A DNA stretch of 64,000 nt. Source: Anoplopoma fimbria (taxonomy: Eukaryota > Chordata > Actinopteri > Perciformes > Anoplopomatidae). The first letter of the stretch is position 1. The number at the start of each line of letters is the position of its first letter. A program made the translations under genes and the position numbers. The stretch lies in contig NC_072450.1 in assembly GCF_027596085.1 (NCBI RefSeq), forward strand, positions 8,629,403 through 8,693,402, in the 5' to 3' direction. Of this stretch, positions 50,485-64,000 are shown piece after piece. A model generated the notes under the pieces. That model worked only from the letters and a program-made list of their open reading frames with translations. It was not told the DNA's origin and ran no database searches.

Positions 50485-51852
50485 ATACTGTAACAGTGCT
50501 GCGACTTTGTAATCAACCCCTCTTTACTTTTACGGCTAAAGTTAATTACAGGTTTCAGCAGGCAGCCTGCAGAGGTTCAGGGTCAAAAACAAAAATGCCT
50601 GAACTGCCTGAGCCGAACGAGGTGCTACTGCTACTTAAACACACGTCTTTAGAAAGGTTATAGCTTTCCTAACTGCTTGCATTGCTTTTTTAATCTCACT
50701 CTTCTTGCTATTCAGCCCAAATATGAGTTTCCATAAGTAATTGTGTTGTTGAAAGAGTCAAACAGGATGCCGTTTCACTATAAAACTGAGTTTTCTCCTA
50801 CCAGAGTCGACTTTTGGGCGAGAGTGCCTTGCTGTGGTTTGTTGAGCAATCTCTAAGTTATGCACTTTATTTTCTTACCACTGGCACTGTGACTTTACTG
50901 TTCTCCATCACAACTGCTTCCTTTCAATGCCATGAAGATATTTCAGATTTAAATGCTTTATGCAGTTTAAACCCATATTTTCTCTATGCAACATTAATTT
51001 TTTTGAAGATATACAGACACAAAACAACAAAACAGTTCAAGTTAAATTTTGACCTTTGGGAACAGTGTTATTAAAATTAAATAGGCTCAAAGGTCCACTT
51101 ACTTGCTTTTCAGAGATTTTAATTGCGTCACATGTTCTTCCTCAGGGAATAGAGCTGGCTCAGGTGTTATCACATGAGCTAGAGTTAGGTTTTATGTGAC
51201 AATAGGGGTGTCAGATTGTACAAGGCTGTGCTGGTCTATAATTATATTTGACACAGTAACTGTGTTGACATTCTTTCATTTACTTTGTGATAGGAGTGAC
51301 TGTGAGCTGTGCACATAATCTAAGAACTGGAGTTACACCTGATAACCTCTGTTTCGCCCGGTCTCAATCAAAAGATGACTATTGCCATGCTAACTCTGTA
51401 TTAATGTTCTTCCATTCACTATGATAGTGGATATGAAGGTGATGTATTGTTTCTTCAATTAACTAAATATCTTGTCTTCACTATTAAGGATCTTCAATGG
51501 AACTGGTAACTTTAGAAATGCAGTTGAAAGCTCCAAAAACCTGGAAAATAGATCATGGAAAATATACTCTCCACCTTCGGGTGTATAAAGGATGTTTCTA
51601 TTGTGCCATTGTGGAATGGAGACAGGCTACACAATTATCAGATTTTCTCTTCTGATGGTGAGGTGGGCATTTTGTTTTTTAATTTAACAATATTTGTCAA
51701 CAAGGAAAACATAATTAGCGCTTAAAATGGGGATTAGCTCTCTCAACCTCTTACTTAATCCACCATTTATTGGCTTTTTCCAAACTGCTTCCAGACCTGA
51801 ACTTTTGAGCAGATTGTATTATTTACGGTACAGCACACATAAACTCACGCAT

Positions 51853-52411
51853 TTAAAGTGGCCCTATTATGCTTTTCCACTTTTCCCTCTTCTTTAGTGT
51901 GTTATATATATTTTTGTTCATGTAGAAGGTCCGTAGAGTGTAAAACCTTAAGTCCACGCCTAAAAGGAGTTACCCTCCCCCTCAGAAGCTCCTGAGCTGC
52001 CTGAAACGGCTCCATTGAATTCTCTCCTTCACTTCTGTAACTTTATGAGGTCATACTGTTACTTTATGAGTTCACAATGTTACGGAAGTCACGTAAAACT
52101 CCTTCCGGCTAGTCTGGCCCGCCCTCAAAAAACAAAAGAGAGAGACGGAGCTGGAGCTCCAGAGGAAGAGTTTTTTTTAAATGTGAAACGTTGACCAAAC
52201 ACAACAGAGCGGGCTAGCTGACCAATCAGGGCAGACTTTGATTTCTGGAGGGAGGAGCAAGCGCTACAATGGAGCATTTCAGAGAGAGGCTGAGAAGAGG
52301 TGCTACAAGACAGCCAGGATGAGAAAAACATTATGAGCATTAATGCATGTAAACATGTAAGTGTAACTTGAGATAAAAAAAATATGCACCCGGAAAATAG
52401 CGTAATAAAAA
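51853..52411 (+). mobile_element. Non-autonomous DNA transposon, common percomorph family
   Basis: The left end TTAAAGTGGCCCTATTATGC continues TTTAGTGTGTTATATATATT, AAGTCCACGCC and GGAGTTACCCTCCCC. The right end GCACCCGGAAAATAGCGTAA inverts to TTACGCTATTTTCC, imperfectly matching TATTATGCTTTTCC at the left. The order of blocks matches a repeat I know from percomorph DNA whose ends read AAAGTGGCCCTATTATGC. A 108-codon minus-strand reading frame inside is not a gene. Confidence 0.7.
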
Positions 52412-52436
52412 TCTGTACCATTCTGACCATTAAATG

Positions 52437-52570
52437 TAAAGCTACAGCCACTGGCTAGTTATCTTATTTTAGCATAAAGACGGGATCAGGGGGAAACAGC
52501 TAGCCTTGGTCTGTCCAAAGGTAAACCAGCTTCTCGAATCATTCCTGTAAACACTAAAAAGGGCCCATTT
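52437..52570 (+). repeat. Dispersed fish repeat fragment (GGAAACAGCTAGCC family)
   Basis: AAGCTACAGCCACTGGCTAG, TTAGCATAAAGACGGGATCA then GGGGGAAACAGCTAGCC and GTCTGTCCAAAGGTAA. Other fragments of the same family lie at 57247-57352 and, reversed, at 57762-57816. Confidence 0.65.
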
Positions 52571-52714
52571 GATGTAAACAGAAGAATATGTTTGTTTGTT
52601 CTGGAAGAAAACAGCGAAAGGGTTTGTCAAAGTCGTGACTCACTACAACACACAAGAGTCAAAGAATACCAACTAATCCATAGCTCAGGTAAAAGTACTT
52701 ACGACCACCACAGA

Positions 52715-53075
52715 AACCTTCATTTAATACAAATACTTTATTGACAATGTGTGTATGGCACACTTTTTGATGGAATCGCTAAATCATGAGAACATAAACC
52801 AGGTTTGTCTTATTTTTACAGTTTATATTTGCAAAATGACACTGAGAAACTGTAATGCATATATAGAAGCAAAAGTGCATATTCTTGTTCCTTTTTTTGT
52901 TTTGTTCATATACACATTACACTATACATAAATAATTGCATTGTAAAAATGACTGTAAGTATTTACATGTATAATATATTTTATATAATATATAAATTTT
53001 ATATTAAATCTAGGTAGATTACAATTAGGGATACCGGGTCTGGAAAAACCTCATTTGAGTCTGCATGTCCGTGTG
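52715..53075 (-). other. smad6: smad6 3' untranslated region (extent inferred)
   Basis: AT-rich non-coding sequence after the smad6 stop. AATAAA in minus sense at 52737-52742 (context CATTGTCAATAAAGTATTTG) is a good poly(A) signal about 335 nt from the stop. Plus-strand reading frames here are shadows. Confidence 0.55.
52737..52742 (-). other. smad6: Candidate smad6 poly(A) signal
   Basis: AATAAA on minus, about 335 nt below the stop codon. It sits just before a repeat-rich intergenic region begins, which supports it as the gene end. Confidence 0.5.
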
Positions 53076-53725
53076 CTATCTGTGGTTGTTGAGCAGCACC
53101 TCCAGCCAGCACGGACAGGAGGTGATGAACTGTCTGGAGTAGCAGGGGCCCCAACCTTTAGCAAAACTGATGCGAACACTGTGGGGGTCCCAGGGCCCCT
53201 CCTGGCACTCGGGCTTCACGCCGTGCTCCGCCATCCAGCTGGAGCGCTCATAGTCAAACACCTTGAGGGAGAAGCCCGGCATCACCCTCTTCACACTCAG
53301 CCCGCGGGCCCTGGGCGGGTCCAGAGTGGGCGAGTGGACAAACACCGGATGTTGGCTGCGGTTGTACAGCCACACTCCGTCCGGCTCCCGGCTCAGCACG
53401 ATGCCGTAGCCGATTTTACTGCGTATCTGCTGCACGCCGCTGCTGCTGCTGCCGCCGCCGTTTCCTCCACTTCCATAGCTGGGGTGTCCGTGATTACTCG
53501 ACGTGCCGTGGCTGCCCGGGTCGTCCCGGCGGCTGTGGTAGGCGTTGGCGTGGAGCTGGCCCAGGCAGAGGCCCGTGCCCTGAGGTAGGTCATAGAAGAT
53601 GTTGAGCGAGGGCTCGTAGGCTGGATAGAGGCGACCCACGCGCGTACGCTGCTCCCAGTAGGCAACGCTGCACCAGTGAGAGCGATGTCCGCTGGAAGTC
53701 GAGGAGCCGATGGAGGTACCAGTGT
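53076..53725 (-). CDS. smad6: Smad6 last coding exon (MH2 domain), partial gene
   Basis: Smad6 is an inhibitory Smad that blocks BMP type I receptors and competes with Smad4 for Smad1. The exon is 650 nt: acceptor CCCTCAG ends at 53726, it is entered in phase 1, and the stop is TAG at 53078-53076. It encodes about 216 residues. Motifs in order: [34 protein letters not shown], a low-complexity insert, [40 protein letters not shown] and [14 protein letters not shown] at the end. It lacks the SSxS tail, as expected for I-Smads. [15 protein letters not shown] and LLNN favour Smad6 over Smad7 (VKGWGQCYTRQFISS). The QL-RSKIG loop is about 43 residues against about 12 in human SMAD6, enlarged by Gly, Ser and His. 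MH1-side exons are not seen in the window. Confidence 0.95.
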
Positions 53726-54160
53726 CTGAGGGGAAGAAGAGAGGTGGAGGAATTAATATTTTACATCTGTAACAAAGAGTGCATGCACTGAGATGAGTGT
53801 GCACAGAACATTATCATTTCTATTGATGGTATCTGTTCTCAAAAACAGGACCAGAACTAGTTTTAGAGACATGCATTCCTCATACCATCAAAATATTTTA
53901 GCTCACAACAGCTTCCATTTCACATTGATAAAATATGTAGGACTCTTCAACCACGATCTGCCCGTAAAGCTTCAGCACTCCTTAACATAGATAATCCAGG
54001 TCTCTGAACTCTATCGTACTGGAGGGATGAACAACCATTTTTACAAAAGACATTTCCTCATTTGTTGGTGGTGAAATGTCTGTCTATCGCATCGCTCACC
54101 CATAGGTGCCAATTGGGTCGCAATCTGATGGCAGCAAAGACTATTACTATATACAACACA

Positions 54161-54520
54161 GTCTCAAGGCAATTCGTGAAATAGTCACAAAGTAAAAATC
54201 AATTGGTTCCGTGTTCAGGGACACGAATTGCGTTTTCTTTTCTGTGTCACTCAGAACGACTTTCTTTTTAGTGACGACTTTGTTAAGTTAAGGAAAACAT
54301 CATGGTTGGACTTTGGTTAAGGCAACAAATCCACGAACGGTTAGGTTTAGGCAACAAAACAAACTCTTAGGTTAAGGCATCAACAAGTTGTCGAACACCG
54401 GTCTCCTGGTTGCTCCTAATTGAGTGAATTCTGAGTGACAAGGGAAAAAAAGACAATACTTGTCCCTGGACACGAACCAATAGATTCAATTTGGTCCCTA
54501 TTTCACAAACTCTCATGAGA
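54161..54520. mobile_element. MITE-like element with long imperfect inverted ends
   Basis: The left arm (54161-54260) reads TTCGTGAAATAGTCACAAAG, then ATCAATTGGTTCCGTG and TTCAGGGACACGA, with TGTCACTCAGAACGAC. The right arm (54425-54520), reversed, reads TTTGTGAAATAGGGACCAAA, then CTATTGGTTCGTGTCCAGGG, with GTCACTCAGAATTCACTC. The arms align over about 95 bp with gaps. The middle carries GGTTAAGGCAACAAA-type sequence. It is non-coding, and no clean target duplication was seen. Confidence 0.75.
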
Positions 54521-55429
54521 GTGGGCTATAATATATGACTGAGAGATGAAACAATACATGCACACTGGTATTTAACTCCCAATTCTTGTTCTAATCAAAC
54601 GTGGGCTGCAAATTATATCCATTGCATTATTTATCCTTGTGCAACCATGTTTATCAGTATGGTACCTGTTAAATAAACAAATTAATAATATGAATAAATA
54701 AAGGCTACAAATGATCTACCTCACCTAAGGAAAGCATAAAAGATTAATTGGGAGCGTGACATTAGTTAGTCTTTTTGTGCAGAGCGCTGTTACCTATAGC
54801 TCCTGCAAAGATTTTAGTAAATTATTCATTACATTTCCATGTGGATCAGACCACTCAGTTATGCTCTGCAGGGAGGCACCCACACTCACAATGTTTCTTC
54901 ACTCGTGTATTTATGTTTTTCCTTTAATTTGTCACAAAAATGGGGGCTAAAACTGTCAACACTGAGGAGCCCACTTCCTCCTCATCACCTCCCTCCATAA
55001 CACTCCTTCAGGTCCCGAGTTAAAGAGGAGCAGCACCGAGGGGAGAGGTTGGGGGGAGGAGGAGGAGGGGGGTGGAAAGCATTCAGCTCTCTGTCAACCT
55101 AGCACAACCCCGTGAACCCTTGACCCCCCAGCCTTCATGCTATCAGCTCACATTAACTCCCACACAGAGTGATGCCATTATTTTGCTCCAGAGACTCTAT
55201 TGACACAGAGGATTTAAAGACCCATGTGCCTGTGGCCCCATTCCTTTCATATTACCGCGAGCACCCCCTCTTCATCCACCAGGGCCCGGGACGGCTACGG
55301 CCCTTCTTCCATTAACAAGCGACTTTTTTGGGTTAAAACCAGGACCGAGATTAGGCTAGGTGTGCTATGTTTGCACAGCGGCCATTTTTTGTTTCGGGGG
55401 AGAGAAAGAGGCAGTGGTGGTACGGGGAG

Positions 55430-55600
55430 CGAGGGAGGAGGAGATGTGTGTGAATGTTTGTACGCAAATACAAGAACGCACACACTAGATGATGGGATAG
55501 GGCCTCACACATGCACATGTACACACACAAATTACGCCTTCTGATCCAAACAGTATGACTATAACACACACACACGCACACACAAACACACACAAAATTG
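55430..55600. repeat. Imperfect CA-rich tracts
   Basis: ACACACACAAATTACGCC, then ACACACACACACGCACACAC with AAAC interruptions near 55565-55595. Short and impure. Confidence 0.8.
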
Positions 55601-56879
55601 CACTTCTCATCTGAGGCCCACGTGTGTCATTAGTGAATTCCAGGCTGGCAACTCCTGCGGTCTGGAGTTTTTACAGCTCTACAATAAGAGAGCAGGCTGC
55701 TCAGCTAGCAGGATCTCTCTCTCTCTTTCTCTCACTCTATCTCTTTCTGACTCTCACACACCCACACAAACATATAAACACACGTACACACTTTTTTACA
55801 AGCCATACTCTTCCCTGTAATAAGGCAACACAAACATGTCTGGGGAAACACAGGGAGACTTTACGAGCTCGCTATCAAATTAATTCCCTAAAGAAGACAT
55901 TAAACAAACTGGGACTTTTTAGGTTTTTTTAGACATAGCACACTCTAATTTCCATCGTATAATGAATGATGTTGCAGAAAGTATAGTATTAAATCCTTGC
56001 TTTTATGTTTCTAATGAAACCTACACTCGAGAATATGATGCTATTCAGTTTTTATGTACCAGATATCTGGAAGAAACTCCCATAACTCCTTTTTAACCTG
56101 TTTCATTTACTTATTTAGAAGTCTATTTATATTGTCTTGGGTTTATTTTTATATCTGGTCGTATTTTATGTCTCATGTTAAGCACTTTGAATTTTCTTGA
56201 TGCTGAAAGGTGCTATACAAAGAAACTTTCCTTTCCAAAAAAAATCTTCTTTTTCATGTGTTTCAGTTACGATTCAGTATTCATTACAGTGTGCTTGTTT
56301 GCTAGTTGGCATGTTTGTTTATAACTTTCTTGCATATTGTATTGCATTTGTGCAGAAAATGTTTTTTTTATTTTACTGTTGACTTACTTTATTTCTATTT
56401 CTCTGTTTTCTGCCATGTGTATCTGTCTATATATACATCTACGTAGCATTGAGGGATAAAGAAAAAGTTCAGAATGTAAAAAATGCGTAGAAAACTGGTA
56501 AATATGAACAAGAGCAGGTTTTTACATTAAGCATTGGCACCACCGTCTGCTGTAGGTTGACTGATGTGTTGTGAAGTTGCAACCATTTAATCATGATTTC
56601 CAGCGGTGTTCGACAGAGCGAGTGGTACAGCATGTCATGTTTAATGTTTCTGGCACAGTCCTTAGTGTCATCACGCTCAGCCTGGCTATCATCCAACTAA
56701 AAGGTATAATGAGCTTGTGTGAGAATGTCGGGGGAGAGAGCAGGGAGGGAGGGAGAAGGAGGAAGGAGCGGGTGGGCAACCAAACTTCTTCAGTGGAATT
56801 TTTTTAAAGACGGGTTCAGACTGGAGGTTATCAGCATGTTTATGTTCGAGCGGAGGAAGTCGAGAAAACCGCGTGTCAG

Positions 56880-57200
56880 AGTGTGACTGTGTGAATGTGC
56901 GTGCCTACATCTGTACGCGAGGGCTGGCTGCAATTATAGCGTCCTGCAAGCATTTACGCCAACCACCATTTAACAGCTCTGTTTACCAATTAGATAAGTA
57001 GCCTTTGTTATTTCATTTCAAAATCACTGTCTCTTAGTGCCAATCTCATGGAAACACCCCGGTGCACAGTTGTTTTTATCCAAGGCCGTAACAAAGGTGG
57101 GAAGATAGGCGGAATATAAAACTAAGAGCTTAATGTAATGAAATCACATTAATCCATCAAAGGTCAGGGGTCAGACATAGTTCCCCACAGACTGTCCAAC
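56880..57200. promoter_or_regulatory. Candidate conserved intronic element
   Basis: Complex sequence with GGCTGCAATTATAGCG, CCAATTAGATAAGTAGCC, AACAAAGGTGGGAAG and TCACATTAATCCATCAAAGG, all resembling homeodomain and TCF-type sites. It is repeat-free between transposon-derived stretches. The regulatory role is inferred only. Confidence 0.2.
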
Positions 57201-57246
57201 CTGGATACCAGCAACACTCATCTTTTCCTCCTCTTGAAAAGATATA

Positions 57247-57352
57247 AAAAGGAATAGTTAGACATTTTGGGAAATACCCTTATTTGCTTTCTTGCTGAGG
57301 CTTAGATCGGAAGATCGATATCACACTCGTGCTTGGTAAATGTAGCCAGAGG
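57247..57352 (+). repeat. Dispersed fish repeat fragment (forward)
   Basis: GTTAGACATTTTGGGAAATA, CCCTTATTTGCTTTCTTGCT then GAGGCTTAGAT and AGATCGATATCACACTCGTG. From memory this is the front part of the same common percomorph repeat whose later part lies at 52437. Confidence 0.7.
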
Positions 57353-57761
57353 AAAAAGATGGTTATCGTAGATCAAGTTGCATTTCCTCATACAGCCGGT
57401 CGTGATGATATCCTAAGAAAAGTTATTCCTCACTAAACGTGCATTGTCCTTCCAAATGTCCAGCAACACGGCTCAATGTATACTTCATAGTTCACAATTA
57501 AGTGAATTACATACAAATGTATTCCTTGGGCTATACACCAATTATAGTTTATTACTTGTTATAAGTACAGCTACACCGTGTATGACGACCTCATTGTGAC
57601 GAAAAGACTCCAGGAAGTTATTTACCCTAACCCTGCGCAATCTTAAACTGTCATTTTTACACTTTTTTAAATTGTTATTTTTGTATGAATTAACAAACAA
57701 GGTACAACATTATAATAAGTGATCTTTAGAGGTACTTTATAAGTATTTCTCCTAAGGATAG

Positions 57762-57816
57762 AGGCTGTTTCCCCATGTTTCCAATCTTGATGCTAAGCTA
57801 AGCTAACCTGCTTAAT
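57762..57816 (-). repeat. Dispersed fish repeat fragment (reverse)
   Basis: In minus sense: GGTTAGCTTAGCTTAGCATC then AAGATTGGAAACATGGGGAA. It matches the middle of the family at 57247 and 52437 in the opposite orientation, so two copies or an inversion lie within 57.2-57.9 kb. Confidence 0.65.
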
Positions 57817-57965
57817 TTGTAACCGACAAACATGGAAGTAGGATCAATCTTCTCATCTAATTCTCAGCTAGAAAACCAAACAAAAGCAAAAACTATGTCT
57901 TTTGCTCTCTCCCTCCAGTCGGAGCAGTGGAGGCTTCCTCCTGCTAACCCTAACCTGCACAAAAA

Positions 57966-58320
57966 TGAAAAAAAAAAAAAGCTTGGGGGGGGGGAAAAAG
58001 GGGGAAGTAGAGGAGTAAAAAAAAAAAAGAAAAGAAGAGAGGGACTGGGTGAAAGAGGGAGCGGGAAAATGAGAGGGAAAGAGAGAGAGAGAGAACCTGC
58101 CAAGCATAACCACCATCCACGGAAAAAATGAAGGGAGAGAAAGAGACTGTGAGAAAGAGAGGGAGGGAGGGAGACCCCCGTCTTTCATCCAGTGCCAAGG
58201 ATTAGATTCCCCTCCAGTTATTAGACTCTTCCACTGTGCTGAAAGAAGTGGGTGGGTTGGGCAGAGGGAGGGGGAGGAGGGGAGGGCAGGGAGGGAGGGG
58301 GTGTTTTGGGGGGGGGGGAC
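57966..58320. repeat. Purine-rich low-complexity region
   Basis: Long A-runs (57966-57980, 58018-58028), G-runs (57985-57994, 58308-58318) and GAGAGAGAG/GGGAGGGAGG tracts. Purines lie almost wholly on plus. It produces a Lys/Arg/Glu/Gly-rich reading frame that is an artefact. Confidence 0.9.
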
Positions 58321-58660
58321 AGAGGGGAGGATAGAATTCAGCTACTGACCATTGTAGGCCGCCTCTGAGACGCTTTGTTTTGATTCAACTTCCTAAAAAT
58401 TTTCCTGAAAAAGAAAAAGTAGAAATAAAAGAAAATAAGGGGAGTGGGGGGGGGGGAGGAAACACCCCTCCCTGGTTACAAATGGTAGGTTCTGTGTTGT
58501 TTGAGACAACTATCATTACAGGGCAACTTCAATCCAGCAAGCCACATTTAAGCTGGCGTCTCGACTATCTCTGCCATCAGAGGGCTGCGTTATCGCCAGA
58601 CATGGGCTTTACAGTCCAACACAACGGGGCCCTCGCTCACAAACACAAACACACATTCTT

Positions 58661-61638
<2,978 letters not shown>

Positions 61639-61712
<74 letters not shown>

Positions 61713-61721
61713 CGCACACAA
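61639..61721. repeat. (CA)n microsatellite
   Basis: About 67 bp of pure CA followed by two CACG interruptions. Confidence 0.96.
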
Positions 61722-63200
61722 TTGTGCTTACTAACAACAGGCAGCTACATCGTCTAACAAACCCCTGAAAATGTTACTTCGGTCTCAACTCAGAGTTACA
61801 CTAAGAGCTCACAGCACAGGCGACAGTTTCCTTCATTTCACAGAGTCAGAGAGCCTGTCGACATCTGCAAAGAATCTTTAGGTTCAGCAGCATGGCAGGA
61901 TTCCATTAAAAGCCAAATTGCGGGTTGGCAAAAACTCTGAGGGAACAACGGAAAGCCACAGCCAGTCCTGTAATTTAAACCTTATTTTAAATTGTGATGG
62001 CTTGACAACATGGACTGAAAGAGAGGGGGCGAGAATAAGAGTCACAAAGACGGAGGGAAAGAGGGCAAAAATGTGTGTACAACAAAACGAGGCTGAAGGC
62101 AAAAAGTAGAATTAACACTAAAAGTAGGTTAAAACACCAGAGAGTAAAGAAGAAGGGATATAAAAAAAGAAGGGAGCAACGTTTATGTAAACATTATTGT
62201 GAATCCGGACAATATACAACAGTCTCTTCTTGACATTTCCTAAATCCATGAACTTGAAGAGGTCAAGGGTTGACTCATTGTCACTCACAATAAAATGGTT
62301 GAAAGTATAAATGTCCGAAATGTGGTTCCGTAAATGTTATCACAGATACATAAAGCAGTGTTGTATCGACCAAGACGTAACTGAAAAAGAACCAGGTTCA
62401 AACACAAAATCCCTTAAAATAGAATGTCAAAAAATAAGAAATTAAATAAAACATTTGTACTTTTGCGTTCGCTTTTAGTTCTGTGTTGGGCGAACCGCGA
62501 TGTTATTGGATATCCTTTTACTGCCCTCAACCTCAGATACCCTGAAGTATTTAGAGCACAAGTATTCTAGAGGTATGCATGTTGACTGTTTCTGTGTATC
62601 CGCGCAACGACATGTTTTATATGTATCATCGCTGACAGACATGACAGCATTAAAGCCTGAGAGTTATACAGCCTATTTGAACGTGTGATAATTACAAACA
62701 AGAAAGACGGGAACTGAACTGACAACGTTGAAATCTTGTTTCTTCTAAATGTGTTGTCAAACTGCAGAGTAAACAAGGAACAGTTAACTTGTTCTTAGAG
62801 TCAAGTTCAAGTTAAACTAGGAGGCATTGATCACGTTCTGGGATCAGAGATGTTTAGTCGTTTTATGAAATGTAGAAGTTTGTTTATTCGGCCTTGTTAA
62901 AGTTCAAATTCACCCATCATTTATAATTCCTTGAATAAAAAAGAGATACACATGCTGCACTTCCTGTCAATACCTTGATTGAAGAACATCCCTTCTATAT
63001 TTCTCCTTGTTTCTTATTTTAGTTTGTACCATTAGTTGATGTAATCATTTCCTGGTTAAAAAAACAAACCATGATGCCTGAGGCAGTATAGTTAGTTATT
63101 TTGGAAAATTTGAAATCGAAACTTACTCTACTGTTACTGTGATTTTTCAGAAAATAACAAACTCTGTCTCCAAGAAATGATGTTTATTTATCACTAAATT
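61722..63200. other. Intronic or upstream sequence, nothing recognised
   Basis: AT-rich sequence with no repeat family, RNA gene or coding exon that I can support. Confidence 0.4.
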
Positions 63201-63480
63201 GTTTTTCCAAAGCGCTACATGTAACAACCACTGGAGTCAGTAGTCTTGGTGGATGACAGACTCACAAAGAGCCAGACTTTGACACAAAAAACAGAAGTTT
63301 GCATCCTGAGTCCCGTCTGTGGTTAAGTTAAGGCAACAAAAGCACTTTGGTTAAGGTCAAGGAAGTGAATAAATGTCAATAGTTATGTTTTGATTTGTGA
63401 TTTAAATCACTGCACTTATTTTTGCATGAAGCCAGACCACAATCTTTCCTTAAAAACGGTTGGCATTGCCTGAGTGCAAC
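63200..63480. repeat. Possible decayed GGTTAAGG/GGCAACAAAA repeat
   Basis: GTGGTTAAGTTAAGGCAACA then AAAGCACTTTGGTTAAGGTC resembles the interior of the element at 54161-54520 and the fragment at 21660. The ends are undefined. Confidence 0.35.
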
Positions 63481-64000
63481 CATAAAATGTTAAATAATGA
63501 GGTAGTCACTATGAACGGATATTGTATCGCAAAAGTAGATATTATGGGGGAAAACAAATCCAATACATTGTCAGTAAACATTTAACTGTTACATTCAGCA
63601 ACAATTCCTCATAATTGCTGTTGCACATTAGATGCATGTAAACTGAATTTCTAGGAGAACAAGTTTTTAAAAACATTGTTAACATTCTGCAAGCCTAAAA
63701 TGTGTAAAAATCCCAAAACCAACTAAAAGACTTCAAAAGAAAATGACTAAACTGACATAACAGAGCTCTGGGTGAGTCGTGCGTTGCCTCAGCTGAGTAC
63801 CCAGCTTGTATGGTTAAAAAGAGCCCTGATGGAAAATATTTGAGGAAATGGCAAATGGTTAATGGGCCAGCACTTGATGTTGAATTCCATAGTCTAATGT
63901 GTCTCAGTCAGGCATAAGAGCAAGTGTTGTACGCGTGCCAGCAAAACAGGCTGCAAGTTCAGGTCACTGAGAGGACCCGTCCCGACTCAGACGGATAGCA

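Noticed and set aside
50415..50663. Poly-Leu open frame resembling a membrane segment
   Set aside because: It is the translation of the (CTT)n microsatellite.
52125..52451. A 108-codon minus-strand frame with hydrophobic start
   Set aside because: It lies wholly within a non-autonomous transposon copy and shows no domain.
53055..53588. A 177-codon plus-strand open frame
   Set aside because: It lies antisense to the smad6 last exon. The GC-rich coding strand and trinucleotide tract keep the reverse frame open; the minus strand gives the clear Smad6 MH2 domain.
57832..58131. Lys/Arg/Gly-rich frame resembling a basic nuclear protein
   Set aside because: It is driven by A- and G-runs of a purine-rich low-complexity tract.

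Overview
The window is vertebrate genomic DNA, most likely from a percomorph teleost fish. The evidence is spliced R-Smad and I-Smad genes with GT/AG introns, very many long CA/GT microsatellites, a fish-type tRNA-derived SINE, a Tc1/mariner-type MITE and several repeat families that I recognise from memory as common in percomorph genomes. I see no bacterial, phage or CRISPR-like content.

There are two recognisable genes, both on the minus strand and in tandem. smad3 is complete: eight coding exons between 27087 (ATG) and 3070 (stop) splice in frame to 425 codons plus stop. A 3' UTR probably runs down to about 645, and a CpG-richer 5' UTR/promoter zone lies above 27087. Intron 1 is 17.8 kb and holds most of the repeats. 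About 25.6 kb upstream, at 53076-53725, is the last coding exon of smad6, which carries almost the whole MH2 domain. Its earlier exons are not seen and presumably lie beyond 64000. The order smad6 then smad3 on one strand matches the human SMAD6-SMAD3 neighbourhood. Smad3 is a receptor-activated effector of TGF-beta/activin signalling and Smad6 is an inhibitory Smad, so the locus pairs an effector with a feedback inhibitor. Zebrafish has a and b copies of both genes, and I cannot tell which ohnologue this is.

Layout by region: 1-3069, smad3 3' UTR and downstream sequence; 3070-9084, smad3 exons 8 to 2, compact; 9085-26884, intron 1, with many CA/GT arrays, a MITE inserted in a minisatellite, and a 1.5-kb higher-order tandem array ending about 140 bp from exon 1; 26885-27720, exon 1, 5' UTR and promoter zone; 27779-28446, a 222-bp unit in three tandem copies upstream of smad3; 28447-52714, intergenic and repeat-rich; 52715-53725, smad6 3' UTR and last exon; 53726-64000, smad6 intron with transposon fragments and microsatellites.

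I found no new multi-gene system. The most unusual items are the intron-1 satellite abutting exon 1, the triplicated 222-bp upstream block carrying a TATA-like box per copy, the Gly/Ser/His-rich insertion inside the Smad6 MH2 domain, and the single-exon Smad3 linker that carries the Smad2-like Tyr.
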